Both the position numbers and the translations under genes were made by a program. The notes beneath the pieces are model-generated. The model did no database searches and had not been told where the DNA came from. It was given only the letters and a program-made list of their open reading frames with translations. Below are positions 14,101 through 27,100 of a DNA stretch of 64,000 bases, in pieces (position 1 is the stretch's first letter; each line of letters begins with the position of its first letter). Source of the DNA: Saturnia japonica (taxonomy: Eukaryota > Arthropoda > Insecta > Lepidoptera > Saturniidae); the NCBI GenBank assembly GCA_033032175.1, contig CM065324.1, forward strand, positions 4,526,001-4,590,000, given 5' to 3'.

Positions 14101-14790
14101 ACCCAAACGTAAATAATAATTTTTAATGAATAAGGTTAAAGGAGAAAGGTATATTTGGTTAATGATCAAAAGCGCAGGCAGTACAATGCATACTAAATTA
14201 GATTTATATAAACATAAAACTTGAAAAAAATTAGTATTTCTTTAAAAGCTTGAGGCTTCAGTTTAAGTGGAATGACGGTGTACGGTGTAGTATCGCCATT
14301 TAAATAGTAAAGTATCCGAATGAACTTATTTTTTTAAAATTGGTAGCTGTACCCAAAGCCCCGCGAGCTTTATGTACAGAATTATTGTTTATGAAGATAA
14401 CGTGATTCCTTTCTTAGATAAAGGCCAAGAATTTAAGGACTAAAACAAAAATCATCAAAATCTATCCAGTATTTTTTTCGTGATGTGCGCACAACGGTAA
14501 AAGTAGGCTACTTATTTTACTTTCTGTTTTCTTCTTTTCAATAAGAGTAGGTACTATTGACAAAACTACCGTTAGTAATTCAGTAGGAAAATGTTTAATT
14601 AGACAGAGGATTTCAAATATTTATTTATACTTTTCCAGCCGCATGGATCAAGAAATTGGAGGAATACACACCCTGGTTCACGGAACAGGAGAACTTCAAA
14701 GCCAATGAGGCACTTCGACCAGGGAAACCAACTAATTACGACGAATTGTTCGGCATCGATGGATCTTTCCGTCAGTTGGTCATTGACTGA
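11187..14790 (+). CDS. CRAL-TRIO lipid-transfer protein (alpha-TTP-like), gene A
   Basis: Seven coding exons are proposed: 11187-11325, 11754-11913, 12233-12291, 12559-12755, 13555-13665, 13951-14053 and 14639-14790. They join to 921 nt (306 aa plus TGA), and all introns are GT-AG. An N-terminal CRAL-TRIO-N helical domain (about residues 5-75, with FLRGCKFSLEKTKRKLDMY near 54-72) precedes the Sec14-like lipid-binding fold (about 95-250). Conserved landmarks are a PLPG-then-GRRV segment near 105, YVLDASVATPTHFAKF near 158-173, AYPVKLKEVHVIN near 187, a basic KPFIKDKIKDR near 212, and IPKEMLPTEYGG at 236-247. No signal peptide or membrane segment is seen, so a cytosolic carrier of a small hydrophobic ligand is likely; the ligand is unknown. 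The start was placed at 11187 because paralogues begin just after a splice acceptor (TTTTCCTAG ends at 11170). An in-frame ATG at 11157 would lie inside that presumed intron and is less likely. Gene A is the most diverged of the three complete paralogues. Confidence 0.9.
13060..13345 (+). mobile_element. RTE-type LINE 3' fragment in intron 4 of gene A
   Basis: Read on the plus strand, the sequence encodes a decayed LINE C-terminus: ITQLKRRWAGYLARCGDVR, then LTEWWPKEDKQS. This matches the endpiece of RTE-like endonuclease/reverse transcriptases (family pattern QLKWRWAGH...WTEWWPRDGKR). It ends in GATGATGATGATGA, as RTE elements often do. The frame is broken after about 70 codons. It is a dead, strongly 5'-truncated insert lying in the same sense as the host gene. 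Confidence 0.75.
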
Positions 14791-14811
14791 ACACTATTAT
14801 AACTTTAAGCA

Positions 14812-14817
14812 AATAAA
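14812..14817 (+). terminator. Polyadenylation signal of gene A
   Basis: A canonical AATAAA lies 22 nt after the TGA stop of gene A, implying a very short 3' UTR. Gene B has the same arrangement, with AATAAA 9 nt after its stop. A second AATAAA near 14926 is an alternative. Confidence 0.6.
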
Positions 14818-17650
14818 AAAGATAGCTTAGTTTAAGGCACATTGTTATAGTGATGTAGGGATCGTAGATGTACCAGGTTTCAGGGTATTGTACCATGTAC
14901 CAAGTAAAACTTATACTGGTACGCAATAAATAACGTACGGGGCGGAAGACTGAATAAGTCACCTGATGTTTGCTAACTTTGTGCACCCTGACGAGCTAAA
15001 AAAAACACATAAGATGGAACGAAGCCCCTGGTATTTGCTATTTACTTTCGGGTATCATCTTTTAGTACCATCTGTGCCAGGATTATTGGACCACTATCTA
15101 CCATCCCTGGATTGACGTGTCTTTCTTGACTGTGATCGTAGTGTTGTAAAGTGTGCTCGCAAAAATTTACTAAGCTTTTCTTATAAATTTGTTTTTACTG
15201 TGACATTCGTCAAAATGAACCTATCGAGTTGAGAAAACGACAATTCTGTAGTTCAATTCTTTCCTGGATCGTTTAATCCAATTTGATAGGAAACCGTCTC
15301 TCTATTATCACTTATTTAGTTACCATTGTTTTTTTACAATATAACACAAACACATATGTTCAACTTCAACTTTTTTAAGTTGCGTCTCGACATTATATGT
15401 TAATTTCATATTCATCATTATACATCACAGTGACAGCTGTCACTTTGACAGTTCTATGACAACTTTGTTATTTATTATCATTTACTTTAATTATCTTTTT
15501 CGTTGACTGTATTTTGTTATTTTATTTTTGTATTGTCAACCAAAGTTATGCTCAATTTATATTTTTTATATTGAGTTAATAATAAACGTATATGATACGT
15601 TCGCCGTATATTTAAGCACTAATTAATAAATACTCTTTTTTATATATTATTGTTTTACTGATGAACCCTAGTAGGTAATTGACAACCGGTAATTTCGTTA
15701 TTAGAACAACTATACACTCTTTGTATAACTTATATACTTTGTTATACTTTGTTTTTGTGTGTAATATTTTAGAACAAACAATATTGACAGTAGTAAAGTT
15801 TTAATTAATGAATAAATTTTGTATAACTTTTAATTCCGCAGTAAAATAATAGCCAAACATAAAAAAATCTTGCTGATATGACTGTTTTACAAACCTCAAA
15901 CATTTATTATTTTTTAAGAAACATAATTAAATGATACCTATTGAATACGATAACATTATAAAATACGTAGTCGTAATATGAGAAAGAAAAATAACTTTTT
16001 TTTATTTTAGCTTTCTGCTTATGTAGCCAATTTAGCCAATGTCAATTGGTGATCAATTTGCTTTAATCGGTGATGATCCTCTAGACCAAGGGGAGGAAAC
16101 TACAGATCCACTATAGTGTATCCCACGCTATCGTGGCTGTTTCGAGGCACACCGAGACCTGCGTCTATTATACCGGCGTAGCCGAGGACGCGATTGGCAG
16201 ATTCATCCGCCGACCGGTCAGTGCCTCGGCATTGTGGACTACAACCTGAAGATGGCAATGAAACATGGCGACGTGAATGTCATTAAGACTATAATAATCT
16301 ATAATACCTCACCCTCTGTGCAACAATGTAATAGCTTAGTTATAAAATGCTCACTTAGTTTTTAGTATGCAGCTGCATCTGTGAATGTATCTGTTTTTAA
16401 CGGCAATTTTTAATGTTCTCTAGTAATAGCACCCACGTTTTAAAAAAGGTGTGGACCGCGAGTCTGCAGTATTGTGATTTTATTAATAAAAAAATTGTGA
16501 AAAAGAAAAATAATATAACATAGGAACTGATAGAGTAGGTAAATAAGCTTTTGTAAACGTAGGTAACTAAAACTTAGTTACATATTTTTACCAGAAATGT
16601 ACCTAACGAAAAATCAAATACTAAAAAATAATAATTAGTGGGCAAAGTGAAAAATAAGATAATGAATTCTGCTTATCACTCATAATATTGTGACACGCAT
16701 TTTCGGTTTCGCCTTTCACCTTCAATCACATCAACCGTTGTTGCTTATTATGAAAGAGATTGCATAAATATTAGAGGCAGTCTATGACAACAATTTGAGA
16801 ATTTAAAGATCTTTACGTAATAATAATAATAATAATTTTATTTATTTCAGATTTACATCCAATAATGTTAGTTAACTTAGCCTATGTTAGTAAAGACAAA
16901 AACACATTTTACAAATATTTACACAGACAAGCAAAATCAGTAATTTGCATAAGTACACACGCTTTTAATTAATTCAGTCCAATGGTGAATGGTGAAGTAT
17001 TAAGTAAATAAGTAATTTTCGATACTCCACAACGTATTTCAGTAGATTATTTAGCTACAAATATAGATAATTCTCTATATGTCTTGTCAATTTAGCAATC
17101 CCATAACAAAGAAACATATTGTTTTGATAAGTAGTAATTGTCTATGATTAAAGGAACTGCTATGGAACTTGAGACCCGCTAGATCTCAGCTTTTAAATAC
17201 TAACAAACTCGGCGACGTGTTGCTGTGCTTCGATTTTTGTTTATCCTTTCTCTACCAATCTTTATAAGATCATCCGGTGAATTAATATGAAGATTGTCTG
17301 AAAGTTTTATCAAAATGACTTCAGCGGTTTTGGAGTCCATAGGGAACATACATAAAAAAAAACAATTTCATATAAAAATATTATTATTATTATACCACAT
17401 ACGTATAATTTATTGTGTATCCTTTATTATATCATCATAAAAGATATAATGATCTAGTATGTCAAATTTCATTAGATTCTATCAAACCGTTTAAGTGTGA
17501 TTGATAGACAAACATTCAAACAAATGCACTTTCATATTTTATAACTACAAGTATAAATTAACGAATCGAGAGTTTCTCACGCTTAGACTATATAAGATTC
17601 ACACCATTATTTGATTCAAATTGAATTTATATGTAATCCGTTGTATATAC
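14818..17650. other. Intergenic DNA between genes A and B, left part
   Basis: No supported gene. A perfect 16-bp palindrome with a CAGCTG E-box core lies at 15429-15444. The stretch 16080-16310 is unusually GC-rich, has traces of long frames broken by stops, and matches nothing recognised; it may be an old element fragment. A short AAT microsatellite lies at about 16817-16836. The rest is AT-rich and featureless. Confidence 0.45.
15429..15444. repeat. Perfect 16-bp palindrome AGTGACAGCTGTCACT
   Basis: The 16 bases equal their own reverse complement and are centred on an E-box, CAGCTG. The site could bind a dimeric transcription factor or may be chance. It lies about 640 bp downstream of gene A. 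Confidence 0.6.
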
Positions 17651-17654
17651 ATTG

Positions 17655-17850
17655 TTACATCTCGATCAATCACGGACGTTCTGAAAAAGGGCAGGTCAAG
17701 CGTACTCTAAACCGACGAGCGTGCGTCAAAAGAATGAAATTTTGAAGTAACGAAAGATCTATGCCAGGATCGTAGCAAGGGAAAGGACGTGGTTTCTGTA
17801 CCATGGTCTTCCTGTTTGGAGAGAGACGTGATGTATGTATATCTATTTTT
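17655..17850 (+). mobile_element. RTE-type LINE 3' end fragment
   Basis: The pattern GTAACGAAAGATCTATG, GGATCGTAGCAAG, GGAAAGGACGTGGT, then GAGACGTGATGTATGTATAT resembles the 3' end of lepidopteran RTE-like LINEs, which finish with a short TATG-type tail. The frame is degenerate. Family assignment is from memory of such tails and was not checked by search. Confidence 0.5.
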
Positions 17851-18137
17851 TTAATATTAATCAAGCTAACGTACAACCAAAGTAGCTAGCATGCAAACAA
17901 AGCTACGGACAGGAATTAATTGTTCAATAAGGCACTCTTCTTTATAAACCAAATTGATTGTTCTGCTGTCCGGTATTAAAACGTCTACACAGAACAAATC
18001 TCACCCAAACAATATTATTTCGCATACAAATAATGTAAGTAGTAATGTTAGAGATTGAGTTTTGAAAAATACCGAAATACATGTCTTGTTAATTGTTGTT
18101 GTTAAGAGTATCAAAATAAAGTTTCAAATAAATTTAA

Positions 18138-18415
18138 GTCGAAGCAATGATGGACTAGTGTTAGCATGTACGGTCCCGCGTCGATCGATGTGAGTTCGAA
18201 TACGTGCAACGAGCCTAAGCTTTCGATGAAGGAAAACAACACTATAAAACTATAGATAGTACGACATTTTCTAATGCCCACCTGGTTAGCCATCACCCTC
18301 AAGCTGGTAATCTGTCACCGATCACCTATAGAATGTGAATACATGTAAGCTGCACTTGAGAAGCTCCACTAGGCATAGCGTGTTATCTCATCTTCAGTCT
18401 CAGCGTTACTTAAAA
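18138..18415 (+). repeat. tRNA-derived SINE, family II, copy 2
   Basis: Head and body match 3003-3240: GTCGATCGATGTGAGTTCGAA, then GAGCCTAAGCTTTC and GAAGGAAAACA. The 3' half (ACCCTCAAGCTGGTAATCTGTC, then GCTGCACTTGAGA and GCGTGTTAT) matches 53880-54010. This is the longest copy of the family in the window. Confidence 0.7.
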
Positions 18416-19025
18416 TCAGTTGAGATTATGGGTAAATACTTTAGTTTATAGATTGGTTTACCAATCTATACCAATATTATTTGAGGAAAGATTTCGTTTT
18501 TTGTTTTTTAATATCGCCTCAGGGTTTAAATTTCGAGAAGTCCCTTTTTTAAACGATGCCTATTTTTGCCACCTCATCAATATCCTTCACAAATGTCAAG
18601 TTTCTATATTTAGTACTTTTAGCTAGGCGATGATGAATCATTAAGGGTAGTGCCTTTTAAATATAGATTAGATTATTCTATATCTGTTCATATCATTTTG
18701 ATCAATAGTCTACGTAATTTTGGCTTATCGTTTCAACGCTGTATACTGCTGAACTGAATATTGTGATTCATACATTAATTATTATCAGATAAAGTTATGA
18801 TAACACAGTATGAGAAGTATTTTTTGTTTTATTTAACACATCACCTCGGACACTTCCATATTCGCACGTTAGATTAAATACAAAACCGGCACTAGAGCAA
18901 ATAAAAAATTACTCGTACCAGAGTATTTTTTTAAATATCATATTATGTGTGTAACAAATACTTGAATAGAAGCAAAAAGTTTGTTTTTGACCATAGCAAC
19001 GTTAGTAAAGTGCATCGATCATGGC

Positions 19026-19084
19026 GTAACCTCCAAGGTTCAAATGGACATTGCTTAAGATTCATATCCGATCAGGTCAGTTTA
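19026..19084 (+). promoter_or_regulatory. Core promoter of gene B
   Basis: An arthropod-type initiator, TCAGTT, lies at 19077-19082 (predicted A+1 at 19079). About 30 nt upstream is GACATTG, preceded by AACCTCCAAGGTTCA. The promoter of gene C has GACATTG at the same distance and AACCTCAAGTTCA upstream, so about 60 bp of upstream homology supports a shared promoter. No TATA box is seen. A GCGGTTGCTTCGC motif at about +31 to +43 corresponds to similar motifs in genes C and D. Confidence 0.65.
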
Positions 19085-19185
19085 GTAACGTTTCGGAGTT
19101 GGGAAGCTGCGGTTGCTTCGCAGGTAGGTAGGTAGTGCGGTTACGAAATACTTCGAGTTTCGAAAGTGCCTGTGACAATCTTAAA
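19079..19185 (+). other. Non-coding first exon (5' UTR) of gene B
   Basis: The exon ends at AAA|GTGAGT (donor at 19186). Its 3' half (AAATACTTCGAGTTTC, then CCTG and an A-rich end) is matched by 37685-37724 and 59231-59269. It splices to the acceptor TTTTCGCAG ending at 21187, six bases before the ATG at 21194. The exon has no conserved coding frame. Conservation of sequence, donor and spacing among three paralogues is the evidence; no transcript was available. Confidence 0.7.
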
Positions 19186-19737
19186 GTGAGTTTATTTAAT
19201 TTAATACACAATTATAGTCCTTATTATTACTCAATTTATTTTACAACTGTATTTATTGTATTGAGTTTCAAAAAATAATATCGATTATATTCAATGAAAT
19301 AATAAAATTATTATTTAAATGAAAATATGTTTAGAGTGTATTTTATTAGTATATAATTTCAACAGTAATATAGAAATCATCAGTTTTATAACTAAAAAAT
19401 ATTTTTACATAAGTTATTTGCATATTTATTTTGTTTTCACAATAATTCAACAGAAACTTTCTAATAACCTCCAAGCGAATTTAATATGAACTAAATAATC
19501 ATTATACCACATACAAGTTAAAGAATATTCTTTATATTAAATACAAAAGGAAAAAGTTACGATTGAAAGTCATGAAGGCAGGCTTATACCCACTAGAAAG
19601 TCAATACAGTGTCCTAGATCCCCGACTCTCGGAATGTATCGTTAAATATTTCGGAATTCGGATTAAACTATTTCAAATTATTAGTAACACCATCGGTCAA
19701 CGATGAAGGGAAACTTCTTCTTCTTCTTTCTCCTGGA

Positions 19738-19945
19738 AATCACAATTTTTTTGGTGTCAACCCTCTCAGTACTTCTGCGCCACACCGTACGGTGGTGGAT
19801 TGCTTGTTAATAGGTAATTTTTTTATTGTTCGTAGCCACGTTGTTGGTTGTCGTTCACAGCTTCTTTTTCCGTCTTCTATATTCATGACTTTTTTAGTCA
19901 TATGACCATCATCTCGCCTCATTATATGTTCGTACCAGCGCAAAT
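19738..19945 (-). mobile_element. RTE-type LINE C-terminal fragment, intron 1 of gene B
   Basis: The minus-strand frame reads MRWYEHIMRRDDGHMTKKVM, then GKRSCERQPTTWLRTIKK and a C-terminal LTPKKL. This is the typical end of an RTE-like reverse transcriptase (pattern LRWYGHVMRRD...GKRSRGRPKTTW). Only about 67 codons remain and no catalytic domain is present. It lies antisense to gene B. Confidence 0.75.
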
Positions 19946-19964
19946 GGTTTCCACTAAGTGTTTT

Positions 19965-20465
19965 ATAAAAAAGCTGTTATTTTGAAATTGCAACCAAAAA
20001 CTTCAATTTTATTATTTGTTTAAAGATGATCATATTCATTTATATTTTCCATTATACGACTTTAGTTATAAGTTCATTGTAAGAGTGTTCCTTAAGTAGA
20101 ACTTAGTAAACCGGTCAGATGTTACAGTTAGTTGCAAAATCATAAAGGGATATGAACTTTAAGTATGTCAGCGTTTACATTCCGAATGTAAAGCTTGGTA
20201 AAATATAAAAAAGTATATAAATGTTCCATTTATAAAGGAATACCAATTTTAATAAATTTATATAAAAAATTTACTTTATATACATATTGTTTTCAAAATC
20301 TTTAACATATTATTACATAGAGAAAATCGTAGCTAAATAACCTTGTGTGTTCTTGCGTGTGTAGTGTTCCCAGAGCTCCTTAAGGGTCACGACCGTTCGT
20401 AAGCTATAGTAACCGCTTACCGTCAGATGTGCTGTATGCTTGTTTGCCAACTTAGATGGATAAAA
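19965..20465. repeat. Short repeat tails in intron 1 of gene B
   Basis: At 19968-20012 there is a diverged family B end (AAGCTGTTATTTTGA, then ACTTCAATTTTATT). At about 20395-20455 there is a family D tail (GTAACCGCTTACCGTCAGAT, GCTGTATGCTTGTTTGCCAA), which is also found at 40820-40880 and 58575-58630. Neither has coding potential. Confidence 0.55.
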
Positions 20466-21193
20466 AGTCTTGGTTAATATATTATTCTAAGCTCTTGTGT
20501 CATGAAATAAACGTGTAATGTAGTGGTTTTATATTTAATTCATACACTCTCCCATTTTCGTGCCCAAAATTGTGTCACTTTAGTTGTGAGCTTACTTTCT
20601 TTAATGTGAAAACGTGTTTTTTCAAATAACACATAATAAAATGAATTTAAAAATATAAAATGAAACATTTATTTAAAGGTTTATATAACATAGCATTTAT
20701 GTTTAGTGAAAATAATAGCAATAAAGAAATAACATAAAGACCATAATTAGGTACTACTGAACATAATTTAAAAAAGTCCACAAAATAAGTTTTTTTACTT
20801 AAAAAAGACATGTTTCGTGCTTTATTTCTGTTTTTTAAGATTTTCACCACACGTAAAAAAAGTTGTGTAATATTCACATGTACAGGACGCTCGAAAACAT
20901 ACTAAGTACGCTACTTTTATAATAAAACCAAACGTGTACGACCTCTATAAAATGAAATATCAACTTACGAATTTCAGAATACTTATAATGACAACTGTAG
21001 ATCATAATTAAATGAAGAGAAAAAAGAACATATTATTTTACCATGGAATATTTAAAAAAATTGATCGACCTTTTAATTTTCTTTTTACGATTTGATTTTT
21101 CATGCCAATTCTTAAAACGTGTTAATTTGACATATTTAAAAGTAAAAAAATAATAATTAAGAAATAATTATGTCTAAATTTTCGCAGACCGAA

Positions 21194-24100
21194 ATGGCTT
21201 CAGCAGATATATTAACTCAACCGAGTGGAGAGTTATGGAAGAAGATACGGGTAGAGTTAAATGAAGACATTAACACCAGGGGGCAGGACCTAGCGACTAT
21301 CAAAGATTGGCTCAAGAAGCAACCGCATCTACCGTCAGAATGGGGTAACATTTCACTACTAATCTAATTTAATGGCATTATGATGTGGTTATACATAATT
21401 ATCCCAATATCATGATAGTCTGATTCTAATCTTCCGATTTCAAACAACGCTTTAACAAGATGGCGGCTCTCTTGTTAATACTATTCAAGGATTTTTATTG
21501 GCAATTTAAAATTCATGCTTCTTTAAAGTTATTGTTTATAATTAATTAACTTCACTTGTGCACGATAACTAAATTATATCACGTAATATACTGATAAAAT
21601 TACATAATATAGGGTCAAATAATATAAGTTGTAATTAAAACAACAAAATGACAGATCAAAATCCCAAAAACTTTTCGCTAATGTTAATTAATCGTAGTAC
21701 TGTTGTCTGAAAAATTAGTAAATTTTTATGATCCTCTTTAGGAGAAATCCGTGTAGATTGGATTGCTTGGGAATAAGTGGAAAAGTAGTCGCTGACCGAA
21801 CATTAACCAAAATATAATATGTCATGTAACGGATCTTCCGATAGGGACTTCCGAACTTTGACAGTTGATAGCGGCCATATTGTTAAAACTACATCTGTCG
21901 AATTCGCTATCATTTATTCAGTCTATTTTGCGAAATCACCATGGACAGATATAGCGTTCAACAGTACGTTCAAATGATTAAATTGTTTTATCAAAATGGG
22001 TGTTCTGTTCGGGCAACGTTCAGCGCTTCGTTCACTTTACGGTCGCCATATTCACCCTACCGAGAGGACTATTTGCAGAGTGGTGGATAAATTTTAGTTC
22101 ACTGGAAACACGCGAACGACGACAAAACGCAAGATCAGCCTAAAATATCGCCGTTGTCCGTGAGAGCGTGCAGGACAATCCGAGGCAGTCGATTTCGCGT
22201 CGCTCACAAGAACTCGGCCTTTCACAGACCACAACTTGGCGAACTTTGCGTCGTGACTTGAACCTACACCCGAACAAGATTCAACTGAATTAGGAGCTGA
22301 AGGTAAACGACCATAGACGACCACGTGTGCTCGCTGAATGGGCCATGAAGCAGATGGAAACACCCTAATTTTCATCAAAAAATCATCTTCAGCGATGAAG
22401 CTCATTTCTGGATGAATGGGTACGTTAACAAACAAAATTGTCGAATTTAGGACTATACCCATCAACAAGAAATACAAGAGCGTCCAATGTATCGCGAAAA
22501 AGTCACTGTTTGGTTTGGATTTTGGGCTGGCGATGTCATTGCCATATTCATTATCATATTTCATTTGAAAACGACGTTGGCCAGGCCATCACTGTCAACG
22601 GCGAGCGCTATAGGTCGATGATTACTAACTTCTTTTGGCCTCAATTGGATGATATGGACACCAACCACATATGATGTCAACAGGACGACGCTACGTGTCA
22701 CACCGCTCCTGCCATATTGGACATTCTGCACGAGCGATTTGCGGACATGGTCATACCACGTGGAGGTGATGTGAGCTGGTCACCGAGACCGTGTGGTTTA
22801 ACGTCGTTAAACTTTTTCTTATGGGGTTTTTTTAAGTTGCAGGTCTATTTGAATAAGCGACAAACCACAGCAGCCCTCAAAGGCAACATAACCCATGCCA
22901 TTGGTCAAATTCAGCCTGATTTATGCGCCCAGAGTCATGGAAAATTAGAAATTTCAGATGCGTGCCACTCAGCGAAGTCACGGCGGTCATTTTCACGATG
23001 TTATATTTCATAAATAATGGCATCCATGGGCCTTTCAAACGAATAATAAATTTCAATTAATCTCACACACATACTTTGTTTTATTTAAATTTAAAGAGAG
23101 GAAGCGCTTAATGAAAGACCCTGTGTTAGTCAGAGCATGTCCTTTGCCAAATTATGCGAAAATTCTATAAAACTGAGCATTGCTTGTTAGCAAGAGTTAT
23201 TTAGCAACCTTCTTGATTTAATTCAATTAATTTATATTATTTAATATAATGTTATTATAGGGATCATTATGTGAATGATAGTAATGTCTGGAAGTAACTC
23301 CCTTTCAGTGCATCCACTAAATTATATAATTATTATTATTGTATTATATTAATACTATGGAAAAAAAAAGATAAACCCGATCGAGATTTTACCGGATCTT
23401 CTCGATGAATGGGAAATTTTCCGAAGCGGTAGTAGCATTTTGACGTTTATAGACCCATCCATGCCTTTTAAGGTCCTAAATTGATTTTTAAAAGATATTT
23501 TGTATTTGAATTCTACAAAGGATTAGTTATTACTGATACTACTACTGATATATACTTGTAATAAAAGTTCTAAAATTGACAAAGATACGAAATTGTCTTT
23601 ATGTAATTGTAAAGATTACCACGGGTGGTATTTCTACTATAATTTGTAAATTTTTTAAAGTACCTTTCTCTAATTAAATACGTTAATAAGAATTTTAATC
23701 TAACGTAATAATTGTCATGTAATAAACAGAAACGAAATATTTTCTATGACTAATTGATTTTAAAAATGCAATTTCTATTGTAACACCTGATATTTATATT
23801 ATACAAGTACACCAAAAAACTTTAAAATATATATTTTTGCAGACGATGCCTGCATAATGACCTTCTTGAGAGGCAGTAGTTTCTCCTTAGAGAAATGTAA
23901 GAGAAAATTAGACATGTACTTCACAATGAGAGCCGCCTGTCCGGAGTTCTTCACCAATAGAGATATCACCAGACCTGAACTCATGTATTTGGTTAACAAG
24001 GCGTATGTATTGTTATTAAAGTATATTCTAATAATAATAGTAATAATAACTTATCTAGCATTTTTCCTGCGGCTTTGGTCACGTTATAGTTATGTCCTAC

Positions 24101-27100
24101 CTAACTGAATTTCTAAATACCAATTTTATTATTTTTATCTTCAAAAATAACGAATTTTCATCCCCCTTATCACCACTTTCAGAGTTGAATTTCCAAAACT
24201 CCTTCTTTAGTATTCACCTAAAGTGTAAAATGAATTTTGCATAACTCCAGAAGTTTCGGCTATGCGTTCATGTGTCAGTTAGTCGACTACTATGCCGGAT
24301 GTTCTGGGTTCGATCCCCAGGTCGAGCAAATTGCTATAGGGTTTTTCTATGATATTCTCATTAGCTGCTCGGAGTTTGGCTTTATGCCGAATTAATGGCA
24401 ATAGGCTCGCTCCCTATTACATTGAACCTAAAACCTACCCGGCAAACTGTGGGTGTACATGAGTACACCTCTAACTAACCCTTCGGGGATATAGGCATCA
24501 TGGTATGTTTATTATGTCAATTATACTTATCCTTTCATATATTTTATAGCCAATGTATGAAATATATAAGTGGTATAGCATATAAGAATTATTGTTTTAT
24601 ATTGTACGGGTTGTAGGTCAATAATAAACCCATGGGGTTAAAATAATGTTAAAAAGTCTTTATTTCCTTCAATTTAAAAATAATACATTTTGTATTTTAT
24701 AATGAGGGAAGACTTATACGAATGAATACAATATATGTTAAAAAAAATATCACTTAATACACAAATTATTTATATTTACATACTAATTCTGCCCGCGGCT
24801 CCCTACGCATTTATTACGCAGTAAATAATTTCATCTCGTAATTTTCTTTTTAATATATTCTATTAGTTGTTCTGTTTAATGTAGCAGTTATGCTATCCAA
24901 TCAATTTCTGAATAAAATGTTACTAACTGTATAAAATATTTATAAAAAACGGTTCAAGTTTTTTTTTTTATTATTACTTCTTAAAGTATTATTAATAATT
25001 GTAGCTTATCAATTGCGGAATGGCATATACTTCCCGTTTACAAAATTTCATAAAAATAATTTTTTGGGGTAAATTCTAACCTAGAAATTTAATGGAGCGA
25101 AAAAAAATATTTCATGTCATATTCGTGGCTGTGGCCTTTATAATAGACACCTATTACAAAATTTAGTAAAATATATATGTACAAATAAAACTACAAACTG
25201 ATTTATATAGATTATTAATGTATATAGACAAAGGCAAGTAATTACAATTAATAATTTGTACAATTTCAGGCAGGGGTCAACACTGCCCGGTTTAACTCCA
25301 CAAGGAAGGAGAGTTACAATATGCAGAGGTAATTAATTATTCCTAAAACAATTGAATTCTCTTTAACCACTTTCTAACGTAATTTGGAATTAAAATTTCA
25401 TTGCACAGATATCTAACGCAGATTTCTAAAATATAATTTATATTTTCAACGCAAAAATCAGTAGATATATTTAATTTTCAGAATTCTAATTAGAAATTAG
25501 AATTTTGATAATTTCATTACTTAAATAGACTTGATACTTTTTAATTTATTAGCTAAATTATAAATATTATATTTGTCACCTTTTTTATAGTAGTGGTAAT
25601 ATGTCAACACTGTTTCTGACAGTAAATTGTACAATCCAAATTAGACCACAGAGAAATTAGCAGTCCATTGAGGATAACATATCATAACATACCGTCACGC
25701 CTGTATCCTCGAAGGGTTAGGCAGAGGTGTACTATTGTACACCCATAGTTCACCGAGTGTGTTTTAGGTCCCATGTAATAGGGGGCGAGCCTATTTCCAT
25801 CAGTCGGGCACAAAGCCAAACTCCTAGCTGCTACTGAGAATTTCATAGAAAACCCCAGTAATACTTTGCTCGATCTGGGAATCGAACCCATGACCTCATG
25901 CATAGCAGTCGCGGTTACGACCACTAGGCTAATAAGGTAATTAATTTCTAAATGGACAATAACATTTAATTCAGGTCTGGACAAAAATATTGAAGCGGAA
26001 CATTTAACCAACGCTTTCAAAATCATAATGATGGTCGGTGATATCAGGCTTAGAGAGGAAGTGGAGGGGATTGCTGGAGACGTCTACGTATTGGATGCTT
26101 CAACTGTGACTCCCAGCCACTTAGCCAAGATATCACCAGCTTGTTTGAAGAAATTCTTCATTTGTATTCAGGTATCTATAAAATCCTTAAATAAATGGTT
26201 TATGTGGTACCAAAACTATTATTTACATTCCACTAATAATTTCAAGTAAATATTTATTTTGTTTATTTAATCTTCATTGTACTTACATCGTAAATTACAT
26301 ATCTAGTTCCAATTATGTGATAAGTACAAAGGTCAAATTTATTACTGATAGCTATTTTCTCCGAGCAGACTTTGAAATGTTGTTTCCGAAATAAAATCCG
26401 TTATATTCTTGTCTGTTATTGATGTCACGTTCTATGTTCTGTTGATCGCTAAAATACATACATACACACGGTTTATCGTATAATTATTATGTATTTCTCC
26501 GTAATTGTTACTATGAAATATTTAATATTAAAAGAAATTATTATTACATGTACATACATAACTACAGATTAAAATATATTATGAAAAGGAGTCCCTTTAG
26601 GCAAGGTTCCGAAGATACTGGCAGCGTTCCCCCTTTAAATAGCTAGACTAATTCTTTGTCCGAGGTAGCTGCCAGCTCTTCGGTCTCCTGTGATGTCGAC
26701 TAACCTTTTTACTATTTCCTTAAAAAGCCTTGTAGCGCTAGGATCCCACGGGCCAAGGGTCTCGACGCCGAATGGGACAAAATCATATTCAGAGCCCAGA
26801 CCCCTGTATTTGCATACCTTAGCTTTTTCAGCCGCCTCACAAGCCACACCAGCTCTGTTGCTGGTTCCAAGTAGATGGGAAGGGGCCAGCGTGTCTGAAC
26901 AGGTTGCATCCCATACTAGCACCCGGCCCATCTTCCATGGAACCAAACTCATACCGTCCGGTCTCTTGTCATCGTCTCTTGCAATACCAGTCGGCTCAAG
27001 TAAACTTGGAACGTTGACGGTGGCAAGGGACCGGCGTATGATATCGTTAAGTGCGGCATGTCTCGAGAAGCGGCCTGCACTTTTTTGACATGACAGTCCG

